Below, one piece after another: positions 1-10,547 of a stretch of 64,000 nucleotides of DNA. Under the pieces are notes generated by a model. That model was not told where the DNA came from. It did not search any database and saw only the letters and a list, made by a program, of their open reading frames with translations. Each line of letters opens with the position of its first letter. The stretch's first letter is position 1. The translations under genes and the position numbers were made by a program. The stretch is from Hanleya hanleyi (Eukaryota; Mollusca; Polyplacophora; Lepidopleurida; Hanleyidae), in assembly GCA_036873755.1 (NCBI GenBank), contig JAVTVY010019562.1, forward strand, positions 1-64,000. Reading direction: 5' to 3'.

Positions 1-339
1 CCACTATTCCAAGACTTTTCTACATTGATGATAACATTGCAAGTTCAAGTCAAAAATAGTTCAATTACCACTAATTAGCAATATTCCCCATACTGTAGGC
101 ATAAGAAGGAGAGGAAAGTACAAACCACAAATTGATGCAGGGAATCACAGGTCATTGCACCCGTCAGTGTGTCTGGGCAACCCTTTGTCTAAGAATTAAA
201 TCGGAGAAAGGTTCATTATTTTGGGATGTGATTTTGATCTCGCCTTACGAAGTAAAGGGGAGATATTGTGAGGGGGGAAAGAGGATGTCGTCGTTGGTGT
301 CGGTATCAGTGCTCCCAGCCTGGAAATGATCAGGTTTTT
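1..339. other. No recognised feature
   Basis: AT-rich non-coding sequence leading into the first hairpin-headed array. The short open frames here have no splice context and no resemblance to known proteins. Confidence 0.5.
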
Positions 340-366
340 GTCCCCCGCCGCAACGCGGCCGGGGAC
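340..366. repeat. Hairpin heading array A
   Basis: A GC-rich hairpin: GTCCCC and GCCGC on the left pair with GCGGC and GGGGAC on the right across an AAC loop. It sits directly before the first 172 bp array. Comparable hairpins head three other arrays in this window, so it is probably a terminal structure of a mobile element rather than a transcription terminator. Confidence 0.7.
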
Positions 367-2060
367 TTTAAAATGGTTCTTGCTTCTTTGTGTCCGTGGA
401 TGTCTGTGTGTCCGTCCATGTCTGTTCGAAGCGATAACTTCCTAACGCTTTGTTGGATTCTTCCGAAATTCGGAATATGCATTCCTTGCGGCAAGACGCC
501 AGTCCGTGTTGCATTTCAGCAACATCTGCCCGAAGGTGGCGCCACTAGTTCTTGCTTCTTTGCGTCCGTGGATGTCCGTGTGTCCGTCCATGTCTGTTCG
601 AAGCGATAACTTCCTAACGCTTTGTTGGATTCTTCCGAAATTCGGAATATGCATTCCTTGCGGCAAGACGCCAGTCCGTATTGCATTTCAGCAACATCTG
701 CCTGAAGGTGGCGCCACTAGTTCTTGCTTCTTTGCGTCCGTGGATGTCCGTGTGTCCGTCCATGTCTGTTCGAAGCGATAACTTCCTAACGCTTTGTTGG
801 ATTCTTCTGAAATTCGGAATATGCATTCCTTGCGGCAAGATGCCAGTCCGTATTGCATTTCAGCAACATCTGCCTGAAGGTGGCGCCACTAGTTCTTGCT
901 TCTTTGCGTCCGTGGATGTCCGTGTGTCCGTCCATGTGTCCGTCCATGTCTGTTCGAAGCGATAACTTCCTAACGCTTTGTTGGATTCTTCCGAAATTCG
1001 GAATATGCATTCCTTGCGGCAAGACGCCAGTCCGTATTGCATTTCAGCAACATCTGCCTGAAGGTGGCGCCACTAGTTCTTGCTTCTTTGCGTATGTGGA
1101 TGTCCATGTACGTCCGTGCATGTCTGTTCGAAGCGATAACTTTCTAACGCTTAGTTGGATTCTTCCGAAATTCGGCATACGCATTCCTTGCGACAAGACA
1201 CCAGTCCGTATTGCATTTCAGCAACATCTGCTTGAAGGTGGCGCCATTAGTTCTTGCTTCTTCGTATCCGTGAATGTCCGTGTACGTCTGTTCGAAGTGA
1301 TAACTTCCTAATGCTTTGTTGGATTCTTCCGAAATTCGGAATATGTTTACCTTGCGACAAGATGCCAGTCTGTATTACATCTCAGCAACATTTGCCTGAA
1401 GGTGGCGCCACTGGTTCTTACTTCTTTGTGTCCGTGGATGTTCGTGTACGTCCGTGCATGTCTGTTCGAAGCGATAACTTTCTAACGCTTTGTTGGATTC
1501 TTTCGAAATTCAGCATTCGCATTCCTTGCGACAAGAGGCCAGTCCGTATTGCATTTCAGCAACATCTGCCTGAAGGTGGCGCCGCTAGTTCTTGCTTCTT
1601 TGCATCCGTGGATGTCCGTGTACATGTACGTCTGTTCGAAGCGATAACTTCCTAAAGTTTTGTTGGATTCTTCCAAAATTATAATACGCATTCCTTGTGA
1701 CAAGACGCCAGTCCGTATTACATTTCAGCAACATCTGCCTGAAGGTAGCGCCACTGGTTCTTGCTTCTTTGATTCCGTGGATGTTCGTGTACATCCGTGC
1801 ATGTCTGTTCGAAGCGATAACTTCCTAACGCTCTGTTGGATTCTTCCGAAATTCAGCATTCGCATTCCTTGCGACAAGAGGCCAGTCCGTATTGCATTTC
1901 AGCAACATCGGCCTGAAGGTGGCGCCACTGGGTCAAAATAGATTTTTTTTCCATGTACATCTTATTCCGAAATTTGGAATACGCATTCCTTGCGACAGGA
2001 CGCCAGTCCGTATAGCATTTCAGCAACATCTGCCTGAAGGTGGCACCACTGAGTTTCTCT
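367..2060. repeat. Tandem array A, about 172 bp units
   Basis: About ten head-to-tail copies. The word GCGATAACTT recurs at about 431, 603, 775, 959, 1133, 1297 (as GTGATAACTT), 1471, 1641 and 1814. Each unit has GTCCGT/GTCCATGT repeats, the GATAACTTCC block, a TTCCGAAATTCGG palindrome-like core, and GCAACATCTGCCTGAAGGTG. The first three units are nearly identical and the later ones are progressively diverged. The copy near 930 carries a 12 bp GTCCGTCCATGT expansion. Long open frames on both strands follow from the repeat and are not treated as genes. Probably the core of a non-autonomous transposon of the Helitron/Helentron or 'pearl' kind; that identity is inference. Confidence 0.85.
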
Positions 2061-2546
2061 TCTTCTTGTCCGTTCCAGTCAAAATGGGCCTTCAATTTTG
2101 CTATATGAAATCATTCTATTCCACATCATATGATTTACCCTAAAGCTTTTGCATGAACCATATTTTATTTCAGAAGTATAATGTGAAATAACTGAATCCC
2201 TGATTTTTGAATTTCGTGTCATCTTAAACGAAGGACAACATTCCCTTCAATTTTGCTAACAAATAATTATATTGCACATCATAGGATTTACCCTGAAGCT
2301 TCTGCACGAATCATTTGTCTACACACGTATATTACTATATTAATTACAACTGTGTTCCTAATGTTTGGGTGCACACTCTGCCTATGATCAATTTCCTGAA
2401 TTGAACTGAATTCAACCTTGCTGGTCTTCAGACTGACAGATGATGGCATGCAGTTGTCAGTGCAGTTGTTCATGTACAGGGAGCTTTCTATGAATGAGTT
2501 GCAACCCCAAAGGCTTAAAATTTATCAGGCACAGACCCATGTTTTT
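2061..2546. other. No recognised feature
   Basis: AT-rich sequence between arrays A and B. One short segment (about 2090-2160 and 2237-2300) is repeated: both copies contain a variant of CTTCAATTTTGCTA followed by TTTACCCT-AAGCTT. No gene seen. Confidence 0.4.
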
Positions 2547-2574
2547 ACCCCTCGGTCATTTTTGGCCATGGGGT
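2547..2574. repeat. Hairpin heading array B
   Basis: ACCCC pairs with GGGGT and the inner GG-CA with TG-CC around a T-rich loop. It is followed at once by GTCCGT-type repeats (about 2590-2620), the same order as in arrays A, C and D. Confidence 0.6.
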
Positions 2575-3440
2575 ATTGTCATCATCTTGTACGTCCGTCT
2601 GTCCGTACGTCCGTTCGTGAGCGAGATAGCCAAAAAACTGTTTCGCTGATGAATTCCAAATTTGGTATGCTTATTTGCCTAGTCAAGGACCAGAAGCCTA
2701 TAGAATTGGGACCTGATTGGGTGGGAACCTTAGCAGCCATCTTTAATTTCATGCAAAATGGATAATGATCCATATCTCGGAAACCATTCAACTGTTCAAT
2801 ACGAAATTTGATATACATCATCGATACATCAAGCAACTTTCAACGAATTACCAAACAGGCTTTTCTGATTAGCTGGGAACCCTGGATGCCATCTTTAATT
2901 CATACGAAACCGATAATGATAGCATACATATCTCGGTTACCATTCAATTGTTTTATATGAAGGTAGGTATATATCATCAATACATCCAGATACTTTGAAT
3001 TGGGACCTGATTGACTGAAAACCTTTGGTGGCCATCTTTAATTTAGGCAAAATCATTAATGATCTATCTCTGATTCCGTTGGGAGTGCTCAGTGGAAAAT
3101 TTGGTATACATCATTGATGCGTCAAGAGACTTACGATGAATGACAGATCTGGTTTCTCTGATTGGGCGGAAATCTTGGCGGCCATCTTTAATTTATTCAG
3201 AATCTTTAATGATGTTTATCTCTGATACCATTCAAATGTTCTATACGAAACTTGATTTACAGCATCGATGTATGAAGAGACTTGCATTAATGAATAACCA
3301 CATTAGTTCCTCTGAGTGATGGGAAGGATGGGCAACCATCTTTAATTTATGTAAAATCATTAATGATCTCTATCTCTGAAACTGTTCAAATGCTCAATGT
3401 AAAATTTGATATACATTATCGATGCATCATCTCGGTTACC
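2575..3440. repeat. Degenerate tandem array B, about 150 bp units
   Basis: Five to six diverged units. The marker GCCATCTTTAATT (with small variants) recurs near 2736, 2889, 3031, 3181 and 3336. Each unit also has a TATCTC(G/T)G--ACCATTCAA block and an AAATTTG-TATACATCATCGAT block. It is the oldest-looking of the four hairpin-headed arrays, judging from divergence between units. Confidence 0.75.
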
Positions 3441-4289
3441 ATCGATTGCGTTTTCAATGGTAAAAGGGTTAGGAAAGAACTAAAAATACACTTCAATGCA
3501 GAGTGATTTTGATTGACGCCAGAAATCGCTCAGAACGCTTCTTCGGCGATCTAGACCCCAGGGGCATCTGGGGCCTGGGCGGCCCCTGGATCCTCACCTA
3601 AAGTGCAATGATAGTGGCTGTACCACTTTGAATTTGCTTCCGACGCCCCTGTATTAACAGACAGTGTCAACGTACTGTTCCAGCTGTCTCCCGTTCAGTG
3701 ATTGGTCATTCGACCCCGCCATTTTAAACTAATACGAGCATTTTCATTGGATCACTATTAGATAAGACCCACCCCGATCTTCATACACAACCACGTGACT
3801 GTCTCAGTTGACTGATGACATAGCGCGGCCTCGTTTTTGATTTCAAAATCTGCCGTCTAACTGGGAAAATGTTGTTGCTGCTGCATCAGCCGATCATTAG
3901 CCCGACCCTTGTAGAGGATACTATAGGCTAATACATGTAGGCTACCATGCCATGAGATGATGCTTGGGATTGCATTTCGCTCACTTGCACCTACAGGTGG
4001 CGACAACTGGTGGCAATTTAAAATTTGGTTTCCGGGCAGTAGGTTGAGGATGCCTTCAGCTTCTCGTCAAATTTGGTTTGCAGATAATGCCTTGAGATGT
4101 CACTTGGGGATGCTTTTCGGTGCTTCACTGCATGGAAACTATATCACAGAAGCAATCAACTTTCAGTCAATCGTTCTGAGTTGATCTTAAAACTTGGGAA
4201 GGCAGAAAGACCCTTCCACATCCAACGCCTATGAAGCAGCAGTTGCCTCCCTCATGTATATCCCCTGAGACCAACAATGCTAAAAATAT
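3441..4289. other. No gene recognised; short GC-rich stretch
   Basis: Non-coding. Positions about 3550-3600 hold a GC-rich imperfect palindrome built on GGGGC-CTGGGCGGCCCC. The reading frames are short and unsupported. Confidence 0.4.
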
Positions 4290-4910
4290 TGCTGCCATTT
4301 CGGCGGGGGACCTAGCATCCTCTGGCTGCTTGTTGGTTTAGCAAATTTTTAGCGGCAGTTGTCAGCTGTCAATGGATGATTATGATACTTCGTCACCTGT
4401 TTCTTTGATTGGAGGATGCACCTGTGCTATTTATGAGATAGAATATTAATTTTTGTCTAAATTCTGAGGTTTTGGACTTGCCAATTATAAGGTGTTTTGT
4501 TAGACAAAAATGTACTGAAAAGTTGTCTGAATTTGTCAGGTTTCGTGGGATGATTACGAAACTTGGTACACATATTTCATATGATTTGAGAATGTGCCTG
4601 TGTTCTTTATGAGAGGAAATATTAATATTTGTTCAAATGTTGAGGGTTTCGTCTTAGTAATCTGCCAATGATAATGTATATACATGGAAAGTTTGCTGAA
4701 GCTGTCAGCTTTCATTGGATGAGTTTGACACTTGCTACACAAGTTTAATGTGATTCGATGATGTGCATGTGCTATTTAAGAAATATGACATGAAATGTGA
4801 ATTTTTGTCCAAATTATCGCAGTTTAGACGTTGTACGTTCCCATTGATAAGGTTTTTGTTAGGCAAAAATTATATGTACCCCTGTACATGGAAAGTTTGC
4901 TCTGTATATA
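4290..4910. repeat. Degenerate tandem repeat, about 185 bp, three copies
   Basis: Three diverged units start near 4345, 4530 and 4700. Each has GTCAG-TTTC-TGGATGA followed by an ACACTT or AACTTGGTACACA-like block, then GATGTGC-TGTGCT-TTTA, a WTTTTTGTC-AAAT block, and GGTTTTTGTTAGGCAAAAAT-like sequence. A GGCGGGGGAC box at 4302-4311 recalls one arm of the hairpins heading arrays A and C. I read this as an older relative of those arrays. Confidence 0.5.
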
Positions 4911-5058
4911 CTGCTGCAGCTTCAGCGGGAGACCCTGCAAGGCGAGATGTTGGGGTTCTCAGAATGCTTGTTCTAGTTGTATTTACATCTTAATCTGTAC
5001 TGGTATTTATGTATAATGCGTGATGATATCTCATGTGTTACATTGTACATCATTTCAG

Positions 5059-5166
5059 CACCAGTAGTTGAGCCTAAGCTCAGTAAAACCACAGGACATA
5101 TCACAGGTGATAAGGGGAATCCCCACCATACAGCTAAACTTGACCAATCAACAGGAAACGCTAAAG
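5059..5166 (+). CDS. Modular-repeat gene, exon a (108 nt, phase 1-1)
   Basis: Internal exon of an unrecognised gene. A CATTTCAG acceptor ends at 5058 and an AAAG|GTGAAG donor starts at 5167. The 108 nt encode one 36-residue module: VVEP near the start, a variable Ser/Thr/Lys stretch, then TGDKGNPHHTAKLDQS. The exon begins with the last two bases of a codon and ends with the first base of one, so it can be spliced in or out in frame. The frame stays open for 50 codons beyond the donor, but the repeat identity ends exactly there, which fixes the boundary. The protein is hydrophilic and basic, without visible signal peptide or membrane segment in this part. Function unknown. Confidence 0.75.
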
Positions 5167-6351
5167 GTGAAGATTGTGGTGGATTGGTAGTGGCTTTTGT
5201 GTGGATCTTTGGTGCTTTATCTTTTAATAGCTTCGTGTGCGATATTCACTTTCTTCTGTCAGTAGATGTATATGGATTTGCTTTGTTAACATCTCTAAGA
5301 TTAACATCGCGATGATACATATTGTAATGATTTATGAAATGATTTTCTAGTTTTCTAGCAAGTAGAAATGATCATGCTGGTTACATCGCAGTCACTGGTA
5401 AGCTGTTCTGGGAGCCAGCTCTCAACATGTGATTGAGAACCTTGAATCACTTGTCAGGGCTGTGATTTAATATTTGCTCGGGAAACGTGTTGCAGGTTAC
5501 AATTATTAGAAAATTGGTAACTGAAATTGTAGGCACTTTAGGGTTAAATACATGATAATTCAAAATATTGTGGTAACCCTCCGAGGGATTTCTCAAACTG
5601 AAATTGGGAGACCTCCAAGAGAACAGGGTTTGTCATCATAGTACAGGCCTTGTCCTAAATCAAGCCCGGCTTCGCAGTCTTTACACGTAGCCATGAAAAT
5701 CATGCGATACAGGTGGTTTGTGATGAGTCTGCAAAGGTTTGTACCAGCGTTGACAAACTCCATGCAAATGGCCTGTTCACGCACAAACTTCGCAGAATAG
5801 TAAACAGTTTAGTGAAACACTGTGTTAATTTGCGAGTGTTCTTACGAGGACTATAGTATAGAGTCGTTCATGTTTGTGAAATTTGTGAGAGCTCTTGATC
5901 ACTTGCTAGATTTTGCTTTGTGAGAGTGATTCACTCTTTTTGATATTACTCTCCAATACCGTTTTAGCACGGTTATGTGAAATCAACACACGTCAAGTGC
6001 AGGTGTTCGTTGGGAGATTCCATTTCACAAGTCGGATGAGGAAAGGGAAGTCTGCTTTCATACAAGTAACAATCGAATAAAACAGATAAATTACAAGATG
6101 AAATTTCTTTCTCAAGTTTAACTGTTTCCATCGTGAAATTGATTAACAAAGCGTCGCAAATAGATATAAATCCAAATAATTTCCATGCAGCTGACAGTAT
6201 CACTTCCCATTTGAGAGACCACATAAACTCGTCCACTGACATTGGCACGATACCAACCGATTTTTCAAGAAAGGGGAGAAAGGTTGTCAAAGTTTAAAAT
6301 ATGTTTTCAACTTTTCATTATAATCTTTGTTGATAATCAATTTGGGTAGTG
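5167..6351. other. Intron of the modular-repeat gene, first part
   Basis: This is the start of a 4.6 kb intron (5167-9779). It has no recognisable exon. A 105-codon antisense open frame (5973-6290) has no splice context or family resemblance and is not called. Confidence 0.5.
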
Positions 6352-6600
6352 CAATAATAATAATAATAATAATACTTTATTTATGGAGGGGATTCAATTA
6401 GTACAAAACCAATCTTCCTTGAGTCCCTCACACTCGCCCTTACACACAAGTCATTCACTCACAAACAAAATAGGAAATGAAATCAAGTAAAATAGAGATG
6501 AGACAGAAAATATGAGCATATAAAAATACAGTGATCTTAAGTCACATCTGCATACATTACGTGCATGCATGGACATACACTATAACTCAAAAAACTAATT
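6352..6600 (-). mobile_element. 3' end of a 5'-truncated LINE
   Basis: Read on the minus strand, the sequence ends with the polyadenylation word AATAAA followed by an (ATT)n run (about 6352-6385). That is the usual end of several invertebrate LINE families whose 3' tail is a microsatellite. No coding part is left, and the 5' limit near 6600 is a guess. Confidence 0.4.
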
Positions 6601-6732
6601 ACTACAGTCATGGAATTTCAAACACTGACATGTACATACTATAAATATTTTGACAGAATGAAACTTTCCATGTGTTTTTTGAATACATTTATGTTGGAAG
6701 ATCAATAGAATAGAAATAATGTTTTCATAGGT

Positions 6733-6850
6733 GTGCTCAATGGCTATTTTACGCACGCTTAGTGTGGAAAAGTTTATAAATTTTAGGGCACCCTTGCCAT
6801 AAAATATAAACTTTCCCACACTAAGCGTGCGTAAAATAACCATTGAGCAC
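6733..6850. repeat. Long inverted repeat (MITE-like or hairpin precursor)
   Basis: Two arms of about 44-46 bp (6733-6778 and 6805-6850) are reverse complements with only about two mismatches, separated by a loop of about 26 bases. The left arm begins GTGCTCAATGGCTATTTTAC. It lies inside the large intron of the modular-repeat gene, so a sense transcript would carry a long near-perfect stem. The most likely origin is a MITE; a small-RNA precursor is possible. Confidence 0.75.
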
Positions 6851-7060
6851 GCATGTGAAACATGATTTCTTAATTTGTATTTGGCTTTCAGCTGTGTATT
6901 TTCGCTCCTCTGGTTGTGGTTCTGCTCTATAGCATTGCTTCTCTTTGTACATGTATGTAATCGTATTTGGTTGTGTAATATATATCAACGCCTAATATAT
7001 GTATGTATAATATCTAATATATGTACACAATATATTGAAACTGCATTTTCTGCTGTTATT

Positions 7061-7089
7061 GTCCCCCGCTACTTAGTAGGGGGGGGGAC
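7061..7089. repeat. Hairpin heading array C
   Basis: GTCCCCC and CTAC pair with GTAG and GGGGGAC around a short TTA loop. It is followed by a run of NTTCCGTRATTCCGTAA units, then the array. Same order as in arrays A, B and D. Confidence 0.7.
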
Positions 7090-9391
7090 TTAGAAACACC
7101 GGTGTCCGTAATTCCGTAATTCCGTGATTCCGTAATTCCGTAAGATTTTCTTGTCCAGACAATAACTCGTGAACAATTTAACCGATCAACTTCAAACTTG
7201 GGGTGTGCCTTGACATTGGCGAGAGGACGGTTGGGATTGTTTTCCAGCAATGTGCGTAATCTAATATGGCCGCCGTCAGCCATATTGGATTATTAGCAGT
7301 TGGATCTTGTCCGGACAATAATTGGAGTACGATTCAACTGATCCACTTCAAACTTGGGGAGAGCCTTGACATCGGTGAGAGGACGGTTGGGATTGTTTTT
7401 CAGCAATGTACATAATCCAATATGGCCGCCGTCAGCCATATTGGATTATAAGCAGTTGGATCTTAGATTTTCTTGTCCGGACAATAACTCGTGAACGATT
7501 TAACCGATCAACTTCAAACTTGGGTGTGCCTTGACATTGGTGAGAGGACGGTTGGGATTGTTTTTCAGCAATGTGCGTAATCTAATATGGCCGCCATCAG
7601 CCATATTGGATTATAAGCAGTTGGATCTTGTCCGGACAATAACTGGAGTACGATTCAACTGATCTACTTCAAACTTGGGGAGTGCATTGACATCGGTGAG
7701 AGGACAGTTGGGATTGTTTTTCAGCAATGTGCATAATCCAATATGGCCGCCGTCAGCCATATTGGATTATAATCAGTTGGATCTTAGATTTTCTTGTCCT
7801 ACTAATAACTTTGAACGATTTAACCGATCAACTTCAAACTTGGGGTGTGCCTTGACATTGGTGAGAGGACGGTTGGGATTGTTTTTCAGCAACGTGCGTA
7901 ATCTAATATGGCCGCCATCAGCCATATTGGATTATAAGCAGTTGGATCTTGTCCGGACAATAACTGGAGTACGATTCAACTGATCTACTTCAAACTTGGG
8001 GAGTGCCTTGACATTGGTGAGAGGATGGTTGGGATTGTTTTTCAGCAATGTGCATAATCCAATATGGCCGCCGTCAGCCATATTGGATTATAATCAGTTG
8101 GATCTTAGATTTTCTTGTCTGGACAATAACTCGTGAACGATTTAACCGATCAACTTCAAACTTGGGGTGTGCCTTGACATTGGTGAGAGGACGGTTGGGA
8201 TTGTTTTTCAGCAATGTGCGTAATCTAATATGGCCGCCGTCAGCCATATTGGATTGTAAGCAGTTTGATCTTGTCCGGACAATAGCTGGAGTACGATTCA
8301 ACTGATCTACTTCAAACTTGGGGAGTGCCTTGACATCGGTGAGAGGACGGTTGGGATTTTTTTTCAGCAATGTGCATAATCCAATATGGCCGCCGTCAGC
8401 CATATTGGATTATAAGCAGTTGGATCTTAGATTTTCTTGCCCGGACAATAACTCGTGAACGATTTAACCGATCAACTTTAAACTTGGGGTGTGCCTTGAC
8501 ATGGTGAGAGGACGGTTGGGATTGTTTTTCAGCAATGTGCGTAATCTAATATGGCCGCCGTCAGCCATATTGGATTATAAGCAGGTGGATCTTGTCCGGA
8601 CAATAACTGGAGTACGATTCAACTGATCTACTTCAAACTTGGGGAGTGCCTTGACATCGGTGAGAGGACAGTTGGGATTGTTTTTCAGCAATGTACATAA
8701 TCCAATATGGCCGCCGTCAGCCATATTGGATTATAAGCAGTTGGATCTTGTCCGGACAATAACTGGAGTATGATTCAACTGATCTACTTCAAACTTTGCG
8801 AGTGCCTTGACATCGGTGAGAGGACGGTTGGGATTGTTTTCCAGCATTGTACATAATCCAATATGGCCGCCGTCAGCCATATTGGATTATAAGCAGTTGG
8901 ATCTTAGATTTTCTTGTCCGGACAATAACTCGTGAACGATTTAACCCATCAACTTCAAACTTGAGGTGTGCCTTGACATTGGTGAGAGGACGGTTGGGAT
9001 TGTTTTTCAGCAATGTGCGTAATCTAATATGGCCGCCGTCAGCCATATTGGATTATAAGCAGTTGGATCTTGTCCGGACGATAACTGGAGTACGATTCAA
9101 CTGATCTACTTCAAACTCTGGGAGTGCCTTGACATTGGTGAGAGGACGGTTGGGATTGTTTTTCAGCAATGTGCATAGTCCAATATGGCCGCTGTCAGCC
9201 ATATTGGATTATAAGCAGTTGGATCTTAGATTTTCTTGTCCGGACAATAACTCGTGAATGATTTAACCGATCAACTTCAAACTTGGGGTGTGCCTTGACA
9301 TTGGTGAGAGGACGGTGGGGATTGTTTTTCAGCAATGTGCGTAATCTAATATGGCCGCCGTCAGCCATATTGGATTATAAGCAGTTGGATA
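7090..9391. repeat. Tandem array C, alternating 150-168 bp monomers with a palindromic core
   Basis: About 14 monomers of two types. One has TCTTAGATTTTCTTGTCCGG then ACTCGTGAACGATTTAACC; the other has TCTTGTCCGGACAATAACTGG then GTACGATTCAACTGATC. They mostly alternate, giving a dimer of about 320 bp, with two of the second type in a row around 8590-8880. Every monomer carries CCAATATGGC or CTAATATGGC, then CGCCGTCA or CGCCATCA, then GCCATATTGG: a 10 bp inverted repeat with an 8 bp loop. The array lies within an intron of the modular-repeat gene. Confidence 0.9.
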
Positions 9392-9440
9392 TCTCAATTT
9401 TCAAATCATACTTCTCATCAATGATATCATCGACCAAAAC

Positions 9441-9551
9441 AAATCGACCATAGAGGTCCATGGCCCCCGCAGCAGCAGCGCCAGTTATGGTGGATGTAAT
9501 CCACCATAAATGGTGCTGCTAGCGGGGGACATGGATCTCTATGGTCGATTT
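9441..9551. repeat. Imperfect 111 bp palindrome closing array C
   Basis: The outer 22 bp arms (9441-9462 and 9530-9551) differ at one position. The pairing continues inward through a CCCCCGC/GCGGGGG stretch, a CAGCAG/CTGCTG stretch and GGTGGAT/ATCCACC around a three-base centre. The GCGGGGGAC word echoes the hairpin that opens the array, so the two structures may be the two ends of one mobile element. Confidence 0.75.
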
Positions 9552-9779
9552 TTAGAATAGATGTATGTAGACTTCTGGTGCCATTTTACTTTGCCTTCTA
9601 TTACACAATTCCATGGTGGTGATAATATGAAAATGTTGACTTGTTTGATGGGAATATATGCATTTGTTAGATCTGATTTCAATCAGATTGCCTATCACCC
9701 TGAACCTGCCAGGTATTGGTCATGTTATAGATGTCAAAAACGTATTCATTTCTGAAGAAGAAATCAATTGTAATTTAAG

Positions 9780-10016
9780 ATGAGGTACGTAAAGAAGTTG
9801 TGGAACCAGTCTTATCCAGTTCAACAGCTAGTTCAGCGACAGCAGCTGTGCCTAAACAGTCTTCAAAAGACAAAAAGAAAATGGGGGCGAAATCAGACAA
9901 GAAAGCTGTCCCTGTAGAAGTCGTGGAACCCATGATTAGAGCCTCCTCTGGGGTGCAAAACATGGGAGGTAACCCACTGTATTCGGAAAAGCTCGACAAA
10001 AAAGACAATGGGAAAG
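9780..10016 (+). CDS. Modular-repeat gene, exon b (237 nt, two modules)
   Basis: Internal exon with acceptor AG at 9778-9779 and donor AAAG|GTGAAT at 10017. It encodes 79 residues holding two VVEP motifs. The first is followed by a Ser/Ala stretch and a Lys-rich block (SKDKKKMGAKSDKK). The second, introduced by VPVEVVEP, ends in MGGNPLYSEKLD, an evident variant of the KGNPHHTAKLD end of the other exons. The pyrimidine tract before the acceptor is weak, so the start could lie a few bases away; phase 1 agrees with the sister exons. The long form looks like a fusion of two 36-residue modules, the first having lost its KLD half. Confidence 0.7.
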
Positions 10017-10439
10017 GTGAATGACCCAGTCCAGCCATATATCGTGTAGTTTTAGGACCTAGAAAATATATATTAATTTTGAGGAATTACTAATGTGCGA
10101 AATCATTGTTGCATAAAGTTTCAAATGACACTTTGAAGTATATGTACTATTACTAAAAGTAATTATTATTGCGGGACTTTTGACTGCATTTCTATGTCTT
10201 AATTATTTCACATGTTTCGCTGAGCATTCCTTCAGCTTTATCAAGTATTGTTGCATTGCCTAGTTCATCCCCCGACATCATGATAGTGAAATTCATTTGC
10301 AAATATTGTCCAGGATAAATTTTACCCAAAATGTAGGATACAATGAAACTAACATATATCGAACCCAGCTAAAAGATATTTTTTTGCCAGAGAAGTTTGT
10401 CCTGTAGATGTATTATTTGACATTGGTCCCTTGTTCTAG

Positions 10440-10547
10440 CAGCAGTAGTTGAACCTAAGATGGAAAAGTCAAAGAATTATCCGACGGGTGACAAGGGCAA
10501 TGTCTACCACTCTGCCAAACTGGATCAAAGTAAACCCAAACCAAAAG
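10440..10547 (+). CDS. Modular-repeat gene, exon c (108 nt)
   Basis: Same length as exon a. A TTGTTCTAG acceptor ends at 10439 and a CAAAAG|GTGAAA donor starts at 10548. One module: AVVEP, a KMEKSKN stretch, TGDKGNVYHSAKLDQS, then a KPKPK tail. Only 423 bp separate it from exon b. The identical length, phase and motif order to exon a make exon duplication the simplest origin. Confidence 0.78.

Noticed and set aside
853..1311. 152-codon open frame in array A, and similar long frames on both strands of arrays A, C and D
   Set aside because: They are produced by repetition of stop-poor units, occur in several frames and on both strands, and have no splice or start context.
5973..6290. 105-codon minus-strand frame
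   Set aside because: Lies in an intron, has no family resemblance and no splice signals; a frame of this size is expected by chance in 64 kb.
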